NCBI GenBank assembly: GCA_963377175.1
Contig: CAUJNA010001469.1
Location: forward strand, 495,001 to 559,000
Origin: Effrenium voratum
Lineage: Eukaryota > Sar > Dinophyceae > Suessiales > Symbiodiniaceae
Direction of reading: 5' to 3'
DNA length: 64,000 nt
Shown: positions 26,538 through 34,744 of the stretch, piece after piece
Position numbering within the stretch: the first letter of the stretch is position 1
How the letters are laid out: each line of letters starts with the position of its first letter
Notes under the pieces: model-generated
What the model saw: the letters and a program-made list of their open reading frames with translations, nothing else
Told to the model about the DNA's origin: nothing
Database searches by the model: none
Position numbers and translations under genes: made by a program

Positions 26538-26565
26538 GATACAATAGTGTTCATATTATTGTATC
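26538..26565 (-). terminator. hairpin 3' of the zinc-finger gene
   Basis: GATACAATA and TATTGTATC form a perfect 9-bp stem with a 10-nt loop, a few bases beyond the stop codon of the minus-strand gene. It resembles the palindromic 3'-end signals known from mimivirus-type giant viruses and Sputnik virophage. Confidence 0.55.
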
Positions 26566-26572
26566 AATCACT

Positions 26573-27034
26573 CTAAGTTTCCCTATGCTTCTCCATTATG
26601 TGTTTCTCCCATTGATACGGTAGAAAACTGGCTCTACATGTCAAGCACCTAAAATGTTTTTTGCCATCTATGATTTTGATTTCATCAGGTTCTGGCAGTT
26701 TCTCCTCAGGGTTCTCGCTTCTTCTCAGGTTTCCTTGATGCCATGCTGTTTTCTCGTGTCTTGCTTTGCTTTTTAGTTGCACTTCAACATCACATAATGG
26801 ACAGTAATGCGTTCTTGTTTTGTATTCCTTCATGTATTCTCTTTGCCTTTCTTGGTATTTTTCAGGATTGTTCTTTCTATCTTCCCTTCTGTATTCTCTG
26901 TATTTTTCAGGGTTGTTGTGGTAGTGTCTTTTATTTTTTGCTCTACATATATTGCAAGTCTTAAACCCTTCTTCAAACTTGTCGGCTTTTTGATTGAACA
27001 TGCATTTGCTACAATACTTTCTTTCAATTTCCAT
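26573..27034 (-). CDS. zinc-finger protein encoded within the left terminal repeat
   Basis: An intact 153-residue protein with three putative zinc sites. They are a CxxC...CxxC site (Cys8, Cys11, Cys27, Cys30), a C2H2 finger (Cys78, Cys81, His93, His99) and a second C2H2 finger at the C terminus (Cys130, Cys133, His145, His150). A basic linker repeats NNPEKY twice (residues 40-60). Such multi-finger small proteins are common in large DNA viruses of protists, and nucleic-acid binding is the reasonable inference. The gene lies in a ~629-bp segment present only in the left terminal repeat, between imperfect direct repeats, so it was gained on one side or lost from the other. It is one of the few undamaged genes here. 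No specific function is known. Confidence 0.8.
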   Translation of the reverse strand: MEIERKYCSKCMFNQKADKFEEGFKTCNICRAKNKRHYHNNPEKYREYRREDRKNNPEKYQERQREYMKEYKTRTHYCPLCDVEVQLKSKARHEKTAWHQGNLRRSENPEEKLPEPDEIKIIDGKKHFRCLTCRASFLPYQWEKHIMEKHRET

Positions 27035-27204
27035 CCTTATTATCTATAGGTGTTCTCTCTTTAAGTGTGCATCTAAGCCTATAATTTATGGACAAAATGT
27101 AGGCGTGGTGTCCCTTGTAGGATTTTATCTTCAATATATAAAACGCTATACTTACATTATAATTATAACATATACGGCTATAAATGTTATTATCATAGTA
27201 TGAT

Positions 27205-27605
27205 TGAGAATTATGAATTAAACATAAAAACAGCTATTTCTTCCAACATCACTATCTTCAGTGAATAGCGCCTCATTTAACTTGTCAGCAATTTCCATTT
27301 CAGAAACCCTCGTTTCTATTTCAGAGACCCTCGTTTCCAAAACGGAAACACCTGTTCCAAAAAGCCATTTCCAAAACGGAAACACTTGTTCCAAAAAGCC
27401 ATTTCCAAAATGGAAACACCACTAAACATGTATTATTTCCTCATCCGAAATACCACTCTGAAATGTCCTGTTTCCAATTGGGAAATACCAGTTTCCAATT
27501 AGGAAATACCAGTTTCCAATTAGGAAATACCCGTTTCCAATTAGGAAATACCAGTTTCTAAATCTGAAGCCAAAGTTTCTTGATTGGAAATCACTCAGCA
27601 AATGT
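27205..27605 (-). pseudogene. decayed coiled-coil gene with heptad repeats
   Basis: Read on the minus strand, the region gives repeated heptads: LETGIS-x four times near 27470-27565, and VSxLE/ETRVSEI near 27290-27420. It ends in a Glu/Asp-rich tail before a stop at about 27220. Three of the LETGIS units are followed by TAA exactly where the fourth has CAA (Gln). Frame changes separate the blocks. At DNA level this is a 21-bp tandem repeat (GGAAATACCAGTTTCCAATT) plus ~34-bp repeats. Heptads of this kind occur in the trimeric stalks of viral fibres. I infer a former coiled-coil protein; an alternative is a purely structural repeat that never coded. Confidence 0.45.
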
Positions 27606-27610
27606 CAAAC

Positions 27611-28192
27611 TCACCAAGATTTCACAAATTCGCTAGGTATTTTGTATAAATCTTCCTGTTTATGTATTATTGGATTGTCTCCCCATTTTTCCTTAGTGCC
27701 CGATGGAAGCCGTTGTGCAGTTTCAATATGTTTATTCTTCCTGATGTTGCCACAATCCTTTTTACATAAATCTCTAGGCTTCCAGGTTGTAATGTTATTC
27801 CAGAGCCTAGTGCGTTTTCTGTAAGGCATTCCATATTTACAATAATCTACATCTTTAAATTCAAACTCATCCATAAACTCCTGATGTTTTAATAATTCGG
27901 TTACAAAATATTTAGGATTGAAATATTTGATAATCTCAATAGTTTTTAAGACAATACTAATTGCATATTCGATATTCCTAATTCCCCTAGTTTTTGCTAC
28001 GCTATATTCAGTGCATGGGGGACTACTCCAAATAAAATCAAAATGGTTTCTGTCAAACTGTTTGTAATCCCACTCCAAAATATCAGTGTTGATATCAGCA
28101 TTTTTCAAGTCTAATGATATTACATTAAATCCAAGCGACTTTGCTATGGTTCCGACGCTTTTTGTTCCGCTAAATAATTCTAATAAATTCAT
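27611..28192 (-). CDS. DNA (cytosine-5-)-methyltransferase, short viral type
   Basis: An intact 193-residue protein. Motif I (LLELFSGTKSVG, residues 3-14) is the S-adenosylmethionine-binding loop. Motif IV is SSPPCTEYS with the catalytic Cys60. A later segment, YGMPYRKRTRLWNN, matches the conserved stretch of phage-type C5 methyltransferases in which Arg/Lys precede a Trp. The canonical ENV/ENP of motif VI is not clear: the equivalent position reads FVTELLKHQEF, retaining a Glu. The protein is much shorter than host maintenance enzymes and has no visible separate target-recognition domain. It presumably methylates viral or host DNA, and its presence fits the many stop codons here that could derive from C-to-T change. 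TCTA motifs lie 5 and 15 nt upstream of the ATG. Confidence 0.82.
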   Translation of the reverse strand: MNLLELFSGTKSVGTIAKSLGFNVISLDLKNADINTDILEWDYKQFDRNHFDFIWSSPPCTEYSVAKTRGIRNIEYAISIVLKTIEIIKYFNPKYFVTELLKHQEFMDEFEFKDVDYCKYGMPYRKRTRLWNNITTWKPRDLCKKDCGNIRKNKHIETAQRLPSGTKEKWGDNPIIHKQEDLYKIPSEFVKSW

Positions 28193-28207
28193 ATTATTAG
28201 AATTACT

Positions 28208-28211
28208 TAGA
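28208..28211 (-). promoter_or_regulatory. candidate TCTA promoter motif, methyltransferase
   Basis: TCTA in AT-rich context 15 nt before the start codon at 28192. A second TCTA lies 5 nt before it. Confidence 0.45.
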
Positions 28212-28217
28212 TATTAA

Positions 28218-28541
28218 TTATTCAAATAATACATATACTCCATCATCATTTTTTGAAATTTTGTAAAATTCTAAAGTGGTGCTTTTAGGTTGTTTGATTT
28301 TTCCTGTATTCAACATATCACAGTATTTATTTTGCTTTGTAGGGTAATCGCCACTGGGTCTTCCTATATATTTTGCTTGAAATATTTTTTCGATTTGTTC
28401 CTTCTCCTGCTGTTCGCTTTCAACTGGTTTCATTTTGTCATCAATGGATTTAATCATATCATTTAAGTTTTTGATATTTTTACTAATTAATGTTATCTTC
28501 TTCATTAAATCATTAATAGTATAATTTTCATTTTCAGACAT
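28218..28541 (-). CDS. small protein with N-terminal coiled coil, unknown function
   Basis: An intact 107-residue frame. Residues 1-55 are rich in Lys, Glu, Ile and Asn with heptad-like hydrophobic spacing, suggesting a coiled coil. The C-terminal half contains AKYIGRPSGDYPTKQNKYC, which does not match a family I know. It lies between the methyltransferase and a broken zinc-ribbon gene on the same strand. TCTA lies 15 nt before its ATG. Confidence 0.6.
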   Translation of the reverse strand: MSENENYTINDLMKKITLISKNIKNLNDMIKSIDDKMKPVESEQQEKEQIEKIFQAKYIGRPSGDYPTKQNKYCDMLNTGKIKQPKSTTLEFYKISKNDDGVYVLFE

Positions 28542-28556
28542 TACTATATATTTATT

Positions 28557-28560
28557 TAGA
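28557..28560 (-). promoter_or_regulatory. candidate TCTA promoter motif
   Basis: TCTA within ATATCTAAATAAAT, 15 nt upstream of the start codon at 28541. Confidence 0.45.
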
Positions 28561-28575
28561 TATTTATTTATTTAA

Positions 28576-29113
28576 TTATATATTTTTCATCATTTGTTTA
28601 ACAGATTCCTGTGTTTCGTTTTCATTATTATCGGATGGTGTTGCTTGCCTACCAAATTTAAAAGTTATATTATGGACATCAGTTTCTAAGTTGATACTGT
28701 CTTTAGTTTTATCAATATTCATTTTCTTATCATTTTTACTTACTTTAAAACCAACTGGCATATAACTACATTTACAATTTCCCTTCCTTTGTATTTCTAA
28801 CTCATTTTTAAGTTCTAACATTTTTTTGCACATAGGACAAGCAACCTCAATTACTGCTGTTTCTTTAACAATTTCTCCGCTATCTTCATTTGTTGAAGAA
28901 ACACTTAAACCTGTCTTATTGTTGTTTTACTTTTTCTTTTTCACCATTTATATTAATATTTACATTTTTATTTTTGATATATTGTATTCCTAGCGTAAGT
29001 ATTTCTAATGAATAATAACAACATTTCTTAATTTTATTATCAGTTATTATTACTTGTTCTATATTCTCTACTTCATCTATTATATTAATATAATCTGAAT
29101 AACTCCTATTCAT
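28576..29113 (-). pseudogene. zinc-ribbon-like small protein gene, one frame break
   Basis: The 5' frame (29113 to 28916) gives 65 residues including KKCCYYSLEILTLGIQYIK. The 3' part (about 28910 to 28576) has no ATG of its own upstream and continues in another frame through Cys-Pro-Met-Cys and, about 15 residues later, Cys-Lys-Cys, a likely zinc-binding pair. The switch falls at an AAAA run near 28918-28921, and one A fewer would join the frames. I therefore treat it as one gene of about 178 codons. The family is not recognised. Confidence 0.55.
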
Positions 29114-29373
29114 ATAAATAATAAGATAAAATAGTTATTTAATCTTATTATTTTCATGCATGATAGAATATTCGGAGGGCACAGCACTTGGGGTTTTCTT
29201 TACAATGCATCAAACTAATTAGCGTCAATGCTTTATTGATTGAAGCAATGGAAAAACCTGTTCCATTTTGATGATATTCGCCACCAGCATATCATAAAAA
29301 TGATGTTCCATTTAATATTAATTACAAGTTAATTTTTAAATATAATTTTCTAAATATCTTTAATATTAACTAT
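29114..29373. promoter_or_regulatory. divergent intergenic region
   Basis: 260 bp separate a leftward gene from the rightward ATPase gene. The middle (about 29160-29310) is less AT-rich and holds repeated TGTTCCATTT/ATGATGTTCCATTT phrases. This is a plausible regulatory or origin-like segment, but no specific signal is identified beyond the TCTA near the ATPase. Confidence 0.35.
29349..29352 (+). promoter_or_regulatory. candidate TCTA promoter motif, packaging ATPase
   Basis: TTTTCTAAATAT context, 21 nt before the ATG at 29374. Confidence 0.4.
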
Positions 29374-30137
29374 ATGACAGATGTTCCAATAATAAAACCA
29401 ATAAACATAACTGAATATGAATTCAAACAATCCAAATATGAGCACGTGCCAAAATTACCATTTAGAAGTATTATAGTTGCGAGTTCGACAGGCGGTAAGA
29501 CTGTCCTTATTCAAATATAATATTGAATGTTTATAGAAATTCATTTGCAAGAATATTTATATTTTCACCCAGTGTCCATAACGACCCTACATTTACAGAA
29601 GTTAAAAAATATATCAGGGATGAATTGCACGTGGATGATGAAAAAGAACAAATTTATTTTGATAATTATAATCCAAGTGATATAGAAAATGTAATTGAAA
29701 GACAGAAGAAAATTATTAACTATATGAAGTCTAAAAAGATAAAGAAACTGCACTCAATATTAATCGTTATAGATGACCACGCAGACGACCCTAAATTTGT
29801 TAGATATAGTAAATTATTACATGGATTATTTACAAGAGGCAGGCACGATGCAGTAAGTGTGATTTGTTCAACACAAAAATACAATGTTTTAGCGCCTATC
29901 ATTCGTTTAAATGCCAGTTCATTATATATTTTTAGGTTGAAAAATGCCAGTGAATTAATGAGTTTTATTGAATAAAATAGTGCCATTGTTGACAAACAGC
30001 AATTATTAGATATGTATCATCAAGCCGTTAATTTTGCTCCATATTCTTTTTTCTACGTGAATATGAATGCTAAAGACATTAACAAAATGTGTCATATCAA
30101 TTTTGAACAGGCATTTCAAATTACAAATGATGAATAA
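29374..30137 (+). pseudogene. FtsK/HerA-type genome-packaging ATPase, two breaks
   Basis: The start at 29374 gives an N-terminal domain with Walker A, ASSTGGKT (residues 36-43). The frame is then lost in a short A run near 29512-29516; one extra A would restore it into the 29523 frame. That frame has Walker B as a hydrophobic run followed by Asp-Asp-His (SILIVIDDHADD) and a TRGRHDAVSVICSTQ segment typical of the sensor region. An in-frame TAA at 29973-29975 interrupts the last fifth; the same frame resumes to the natural stop at 30135-30137. About 254 codons match the usual size of these packaging motors, which translocate viral DNA into the capsid. As written the gene cannot give a full-length product. 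Confidence 0.85.
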
Positions 30138-30143
30138 AGATAT

Positions 30144-30147
30144 TCTA
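30144..30147 (+). promoter_or_regulatory. candidate TCTA promoter motif
   Basis: TATTCTAACTTAATATAAT, with TCTA 20 nt before the ATG at 30168. Confidence 0.4.
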
Positions 30148-30167
30148 ACTTAATATAATATAATAAT

Positions 30168-30401
30168 ATGCCAATGAAACTATGTAGATGTGGTGGATTC
30201 TATCGTAGAGGTAATTACAATTTTCATACTAATTCTTGGATACATAAACTTTATAAAGTGTTAAAAAGACGACCAACAGACGAGGAATTATTAAGATTTC
30301 AAAATAATTTTGTTGATGAAGAAGATTTAATAGATGATATGTGTAGCAACGCCTCAACAAAATTATCCGAAAGTGAAATGACAGATTATGATAGCAATTA
30401 A
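30168..30401 (+). CDS. small Cys/His-containing protein, unknown function
   Basis: An intact 77-residue frame. The N terminus (MKLCRCGGFYRRGNYNFHTNSWIH) has Cys-x-Cys and two His residues spaced like a short zinc finger (C-x-C-x(11)-H-x(6)-H). The C-terminal half is acidic. It follows the ATPase by 30 bp on the same strand and converges on the next gene, with a hairpin between. The family is not recognised. Confidence 0.6.
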   Translation: MPMKLCRCGGFYRRGNYNFHTNSWIHKLYKVLKRRPTDEELLRFQNNFVDEEDLIDDMCSNASTKLSESEMTDYDSN

Positions 30402-30432
30402 TATTATTAATTCTGTTTTAATATTATCAATT
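30396..30432. terminator. hairpin between convergent genes
   Basis: Two 15-nt arms (30396-30410 and 30418-30432) pair with two mismatches around a 7-nt loop, overlapping both stop codons. It could serve as a bidirectional 3'-end signal. Confidence 0.45.
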
Positions 30433-30641
30433 TAAATTAACGAAGCATTGCAAAATTGTAAAGCAGGAAGTTTATATATTAATTTGTCAGATTTTTCTTT
30501 TTCTAATTTCTCAATTCGTGCCACACATTCTTGAATAGATTTTATTATTAAAGTATCTGCTCTTGTTTTTTCATCTACTCTTAAAGTCTTAATGTCTTCC
30601 ATACTGTTATTTGCATCATTTTTACTTTGACCAATACCCAT
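30432..30641 (-). CDS. small putatively N-myristoylated protein
   Basis: An intact 69-residue protein beginning Met-Gly-Ile-Gly-Gln-Ser-Lys, a good N-myristoylation context (Gly2 with Ser6). The rest is a helical, charged segment with heptad-like hydrophobics (IKSIQECVARIEKLEKEK). Membrane attachment is inference; small myristoylated virion proteins are common in DNA viruses with internal membranes. It lies at the end of the leftward structural block. TCTA lies 16 nt before the ATG. Confidence 0.6.
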   Translation of the reverse strand: MGIGQSKNDANNSMEDIKTLRVDEKTRADTLIIKSIQECVARIEKLEKEKSDKLIYKLPALQFCNASLI

Positions 30642-30652
30642 TATATATAATA

Positions 30653-31465
30653 TTATTTAGATTTTAATTTTTCAAAATTGAATTGTTTGTTTTCTTCTTC
30701 TTCTTCATCTTCGTCTTCAGTTGGTGCTGGTATTTCTGTTGGACTTTCAGATGAAGAACTATGGACAGTAATAGGTGGAGAACTATGAACACTAATAGCT
30801 TCATTTGATGAATTGCTACCGCTACTTTGTGCATGTCCTGCTGTTATTTGATTGACTAAATCTGAGATATTTATAGTTGTTGCAATTGCACTGTGTGATA
30901 AGTTTAATATGATATCTGCTATTGTAGCGCCGTTGTGTAGCATTATTTCTATCATTTTTGTCAGTTTGAACTTCTTTTCTTCTTCATCGCTGTCATCCTC
31001 GTCTGGTGGTTTCTTTGGCGGTGGTTCTGGTGGTTTGTTGTTGTCGAGCATTTTAGTAAAGGCTGACACCATTGCGTCGCGTTGGTTTTTCAATGTTTGT
31101 GTTGCCTGTGTTCTTGTTGGCTCATTTCTTTTGTATGTGTTGCGCCAAAAGTTTTTAAGCATTATTTGAAACATATTGTCCTGGTTTTCCTTTACCTTAA
31201 ACGCTTCAAATGTCACATTTAATGGTTGATTTGCATCATTGTATAACTTTTCTTGCGTCTCTCTGGTTGCTGTAGCAATAGTATCTGTGTTGGTTGCAAT
31301 GTCAATAAATTCTCTCGGTATGCCCTTTTTCATCAGTTTCGGTGGTTGTATTGTTGTTGAAGTGTTTGGTTTCATTAGGTTATGTATTGTAAAACTGTCG
31401 TCATCATATTTATCATTGAATTTCTGCTTCTTTCTTTTCAGTATGTTTTTAGTTAATATTATCAT
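30653..31465 (-). CDS. structural-block protein of unknown function, acidic and low-complexity C terminus
   Basis: An intact 270-residue frame. A basic N terminus (KRKKQKF) precedes a region with a Pro-Pro-Lys-Lys-Pro-Pro run and an Asp/Glu/Ser-rich tract near residue 155. A helical segment follows (MIEIMLHNGATIADIILNLSHSA cut short here), and the tail is Ser/Pro- and Glu-rich. The ATG lies 8 bp after the preceding stop, suggesting co-transcription with the 340-residue gene upstream. It has no clear TCTA motif of its own. Its place between capsid genes suggests a virion or assembly role. No family is recognised. Confidence 0.55.
   Translation of the reverse strand: MIILTKNILKRKKQKFNDKYDDDSFTIHNLMKPNTSTTIQPPKLMKKGIPREFIDIATNTDTIATATRETQEKLYNDANQPLNVTFEAFKVKENQDNMFQIMLKNFWRNTYKRNEPTRTQATQTLKNQRDAMVSAFTKMLDNNKPPEPPPKKPPDEDDSDEEEKKFKLTKMIEIMLHNGATIADIILNLSHSAIATTINISDLVNQITAGHAQSSGSNSSNEAISVHSSPPITVHSSSSESPTEIPAPTEDEDEEEEENKQFNFEKLKSK
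30658..30661 (-). promoter_or_regulatory. candidate TCTA promoter motif, myristoylated protein gene
   Basis: TCTAAATAATATTATATATA directly precedes the ATG; TCTA is 16 nt upstream of the start at 30641 and overlaps the end of the preceding gene. Confidence 0.45.
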
Positions 31466-31473
31466 TATTATTA

Positions 31474-32496
31474 TTATTTATATTTTGATTTCTTACCTTT
31501 GCCCTTAAAACTTGCCTTGAGTTGTTCTATTCTACCTTTGCCTAAATTTACTATCCATCCGCCATTATCAATAGTGTCTAAAATCATATCTGTTAAATAT
31601 TCTTTGTATGTTCTCGCCTTGCCTCTGCCTTTGTGTTTCAATTCTTCTTGTATTTCGCTTTCTTTTGGCACTTGAATTCCTCTTAAATAAAATTGAAATT
31701 TAATATCATTTACTGTTAAATTAGGGTTTTCTTTCCAGCAAACAGGACTAATAGTATTATCTATTGTTGTTTTAAATAATGGCGTCATTGGCAATGGTGG
31801 TGGTTGTTGGGCTGTTGAACTTGATGCTCCTGTTGCTTGTTGAACTGGTGTCGCGTCAAAATTGTCATCTACTGCTTGAGGTGATAGTTCAACATCTTCT
31901 ACGCGCATTGTTTGCTGGTCGTCTGCTACTGCTCTACCTGCTGGCGCTTGTCGTGGTTCTGTTGGTGCTGATTGTCTGTTTGCCACCATTTTATGAAATA
32001 ATGTTCCGCCCATCTCTCTTAAATTTGATGCCATCGCTCTACCTACTTCTTCCGCTTTCCGCTTTGTTGCAGTTGCTATATCTTGTAATTGTGTATCTAC
32101 CATCCCTTCGTGTTGCCTTGCTGTTTGTTGTGGTGTGGAAAAATCATATTCATCATTTATCGCATCAGCGTTTGCTTGGACTGGTGTTTTTGCATTCATT
32201 TTGTGAACTGCATATGTGTGTCCATTTCTATGTGCTTCCTGTTTCATCATTGCCTCTCTCATTTGTCTGTCTAATATTCTCATCTCTTGGTCCTTCAATA
32301 ATTCTAAATGGTCGCTTCCATCAAAAAAACTACCCTGAGGACTTGCTTTGAAGAATGTAGCATCTCGGTTAGGTAGTTTTCCCGTTATTAAATCATTTTC
32401 GCCAATTAGACCTACAATTTCTTCATAAGTGGGGCGTCGTTTCAATCCAAATTTTGCATATGGATTTATTAATTCTAAACTTGCTGTAGTTGCCAT
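31474..32496 (-). CDS. large structural-block protein, unknown function
   Basis: An intact 340-residue frame. The N-terminal third contains LINPYAKFGLKRRPTYEEIV and a helical Met/Glu/Arg-rich stretch near residues 65-95. The middle (about 110-230) is Gln/Ala/Pro/Thr-rich and probably disordered. The C-terminal 100 residues are more ordered (for example WKENPNLTVNDIKFQFYL), and the protein ends in a Lys/Gly-rich basic tail (KGKGKKSKYK) that could bind DNA. The layout suggests a virion-internal or scaffolding protein, but no family is recognised. TCTA lies 18 nt before the ATG. Confidence 0.6.
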   Translation of the reverse strand: MATTASLELINPYAKFGLKRRPTYEEIVGLIGENDLITGKLPNRDATFFKASPQGSFFDGSDHLELLKDQEMRILDRQMREAMMKQEAHRNGHTYAVHKMNAKTPVQANADAINDEYDFSTPQQTARQHEGMVDTQLQDIATATKRKAEEVGRAMASNLREMGGTLFHKMVANRQSAPTEPRQAPAGRAVADDQQTMRVEDVELSPQAVDDNFDATPVQQATGASSSTAQQPPPLPMTPLFKTTIDNTISPVCWKENPNLTVNDIKFQFYLRGIQVPKESEIQEELKHKGRGKARTYKEYLTDMILDTIDNGGWIVNLGKGRIEQLKASFKGKGKKSKYK

Positions 32497-32514
32497 ATTT
32501 ATTATAATAATAGT

Positions 32515-32518
32515 TAGA
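32515..32518 (-). promoter_or_regulatory. candidate TCTA promoter motif
   Basis: AATCTAACTATTATTATAAT, with TCTA 18 nt before the start codon at 32496. Confidence 0.45.
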
Positions 32519-32542
32519 TTATTAATATTATTATAATAAATG

Positions 32543-32860
32543 TTAAGTAAATATTAACTTTTTTGTATCTTCATACCATTTATTTAAATGTTCTTTTGTT
32601 GCATGTGGCAAGTTAGGACGATATAATTCACCCATCATCCTATCCAGCTCATTTACATAGTTTGCTCTCTTATTTCCTTCGTCAATCTTTTTCCTTAATG
32701 CTACTGATGCTTCTTGTGAGTTTCTTAACTTCATTTGTTCGTGTAGGTGTTCTAAATATTTTGTATCTTTCATATCAAATGGACTATATTTAATTTGGGA
32801 GGATTGTAAACATATCTTACCTTTATTTTTTAAGTTATTTCGTTTATGAAATTTATACAT
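32543..32860 (-). CDS. small basic protein of the structural block, unknown function
   Basis: An intact 105-residue frame rich in Lys and Arg at the N terminus, then largely helical and charged (YLEHLHEQMKLRNSQEASVA). It lies immediately downstream of the major capsid gene on the same strand, 25 bp after its stop. TCTA lies 13 nt before its ATG. The family is not recognised. Confidence 0.58.
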   Translation of the reverse strand: MYKFHKRNNLKNKGKICLQSSQIKYSPFDMKDTKYLEHLHEQMKLRNSQEASVALRKKIDEGNKRANYVNELDRMMGELYRPNLPHATKEHLNKWYEDTKKLIFT

Positions 32861-32873
32861 TATATATTAATCA

Positions 32874-32877
32874 TAGA
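32874..32877 (-). promoter_or_regulatory. candidate TCTA promoter motif
   Basis: AAATCTATGATTAATATATA, with TCTA 13 nt before the ATG at 32860. Confidence 0.45.
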
Positions 32878-32885
32878 TTTTAATT

Positions 32886-34490
32886 TTAATCATATAATAC
32901 ACTCCCGGACTCTCTTGATTCCAGAACAGACTCCGAAATCATATGTAAAAACACCTCACGCACATCCTCATCTGTTGTCAGCGGTCTGTTAGTCCCTTTC
33001 AATTTAAACACGAGTAAGCTACCGGATGACTTCGTGTTATATCCTGTAAAATTAGTTTGATTCATTTTCTCGAACGATATACCAATAACAAATTTATCTT
33101 CTCTAAAGCGCTTGTAGGAAATGCTAAAGGCATCTTGGTCAGGGTTCATATAACTTAATGTTCGTTTTAAATCATATGCGGTTTCTGCCATTGATTGACA
33201 TTCAAACTCTGGATATTTCTTATTATTAATTTGTAATTGCCACGTTAAGTTTAAATCTGAATTTTGAAAGCCCTTTCCTTGGTATGTCGCGCGACCATCT
33301 CCATCTGGATTAGGACCATCAAAAATACGAGAACTAATCATCGGATTGTAAAAATAATTCCATCGCTTGTAAATGTAGTTGTCTTGTCTGTAATAATTAG
33401 TATTTTGTGGGTCAGTTCCTGCTCTTGGTGGGCGATATAGTGTAATGAAACAACCATTCAATTTAGAAGCGGATTTAACAATGTTCATATTAATTTCAGT
33501 TCCTGCCGCGTTGAATGATTGTGTCATAGTGTGATACATAGGAAATACTAATTTCAAACTTTGACCCTCTAACAAATGCTTTACTATATTATTGTTGACC
33601 GTGTTGTCCAATTGTATTACCTCGGCTCTAATGATTACGTTATTTAATTCCCACTGCGTTGAAGTATCGCCGGTTGTGAAATAGTAGCCGTATTTGTCAG
33701 TCTATGTGTTGTTGATTAAATCCCCCGCTGCGTCACGAGTAGCAAATGGTGTAATTACTGGTGCGTGCTCATCCGATACAATTGTAAATTCTAATTCAAG
33801 CGGTGCATAACGAAGCGGTAAATAATAATTGCTTTCTAACAGTCCACATACCGGTTTATGTCCTAATCTCATATAACCATTAGCGCCGGGTATTCCTGCT
33901 ACTGAATGGCGAGTGTATCTTGAAGTTAAATCGCCCCAATTGTTATGGTCTCCTGCGACGACCGTCACGCCATCTGGTGCTGTGCCAGTAGTTACTCGTT
34001 CATTATTAGCATCAATAAATTCTGCTAATCCAGTAGCATAAGTATGTCGCCAGTCATCATCCCATCGAGGATTAGCACCGCCTTCTAAATCATCCATATC
34101 TCGGGCATCTTGACTTTTAAAAGAATTATACGTTTCACAGTGCCTATTGTATTCAATAATATCTTGAGCTTGTTGCCCGCCTACAGTGCATCTATAACGA
34201 CTGAAGAAGGATGACAAATTACCTAACGGTCGTAAAAAATGACTTCGTGTTCCGTCAGTGTTTTGAAGATTAGCAAATAAACGAATAGAAGATAAATCAA
34301 TATATGTGTTGTCTTCTCCCGATATATGAAATCTAATATTTTTGTTTCCTGCTTTCGGCTTATAAACATTACTGCCCGATGGAAAATAATTAACGTGTCT
34401 TCTGTCTGTGATGTATTGTGCTGTTTCTGGAAGTCCAAAATTTAACGAGTTAATCATTGTAGGTTCACTTTCTGCAATTATATTATCCAT
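32886..34490 (-). pseudogene. major capsid protein (double jelly-roll), one in-frame stop
   Basis: A 534-residue frame is interrupted only by a TAG at 33702-33704; the frame before and after is the same. The N-terminal part includes a PSGSNVYKP...IRFHISG segment and a YIDLSSIRLFANLQN strand pair. These are typical of the first jelly roll of PLV and virophage capsid proteins, where the chain begins near a TETAQYITDRR-like motif. The second part includes VFPMYHTMTQSFNAAGTEIN and beta-rich segments of the second jelly roll. Length agrees with the family (about 500-600). The protein would form the pseudo-hexameric trimers of an icosahedral capsid. CAG-to-TAG is the simplest origin of the stop. 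TCTA lies 24 nt before the ATG. Upstream lie a small basic gene and the lipase on the same strand. Confidence 0.88.
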
Positions 34491-34744
34491 TACTTATATA
34501 TATATATGATGATATAGATTTTTTTTTTTTTATTATTTATATTGTTCTTATGTGGAAGCATTATAGTAGAATGATTTGAAGTTGTATTTTTTATAGTATT
34601 TATTAGATAATTACTTTTTGTATCAACTATATCTTTTAAAGTATCATAATCTAATTGTTTATATTGTTTATCGTATTTTGTAGGTTCTTTTGTCAGTTTC
34701 TTCTCTAATGGAATTTTGTTTTGTTTATCTTTGTTTCTATACAT
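34490..34744 (-). CDS. small lysine-rich protein, unknown function
   Basis: The frame opens at 34804, but I prefer the internal ATG at 34742-34744 (MYRNKDKQNKIPLEKK). The upstream codons look non-coding and overlap the lipase end. The ~84-residue product is highly Lys/Asn/Ile-rich and ends in a Lys/Ile/Tyr-rich tail encoded by low-complexity AT sequence, overlapping the capsid ATG by one base. Coding status is moderate. Confidence 0.4.
   Translation of the reverse strand: MYRNKDKQNKIPLEKKLTKEPTKYDKQYKQLDYDTLKDIVDTKSNYLINTIKNTTSNHSTIMLPHKNNINNKKKKIYIIIYIYK
34515..34518 (-). promoter_or_regulatory. candidate TCTA promoter motif, major capsid gene
   Basis: ATCTATATCATCATATATAT lies upstream of the ATG at 34490; the TCTA is 24 nt away. 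Confidence 0.4.

Larger units (their letters stand above)
26057..27215. repeat. left terminal inverted repeat, split by a zinc-finger-gene insert
   Basis: 26057-26495 matches the reverse complement of the outer part of the right repeat with few differences, and 27101-27215 matches its inner part. Between them, only on this side, lie about 629 extra bases carrying a zinc-finger gene. The junctions are imperfect 25-bp direct repeats beginning AGGCGTGGT (26472 and 27101); the right repeat has this motif once. Confidence 0.88.

Noticed and set aside
27481..27560. CRISPR-like array
   Set aside because: The 21-bp repeats are directly adjacent without unique spacers and carry heptad coding periodicity.
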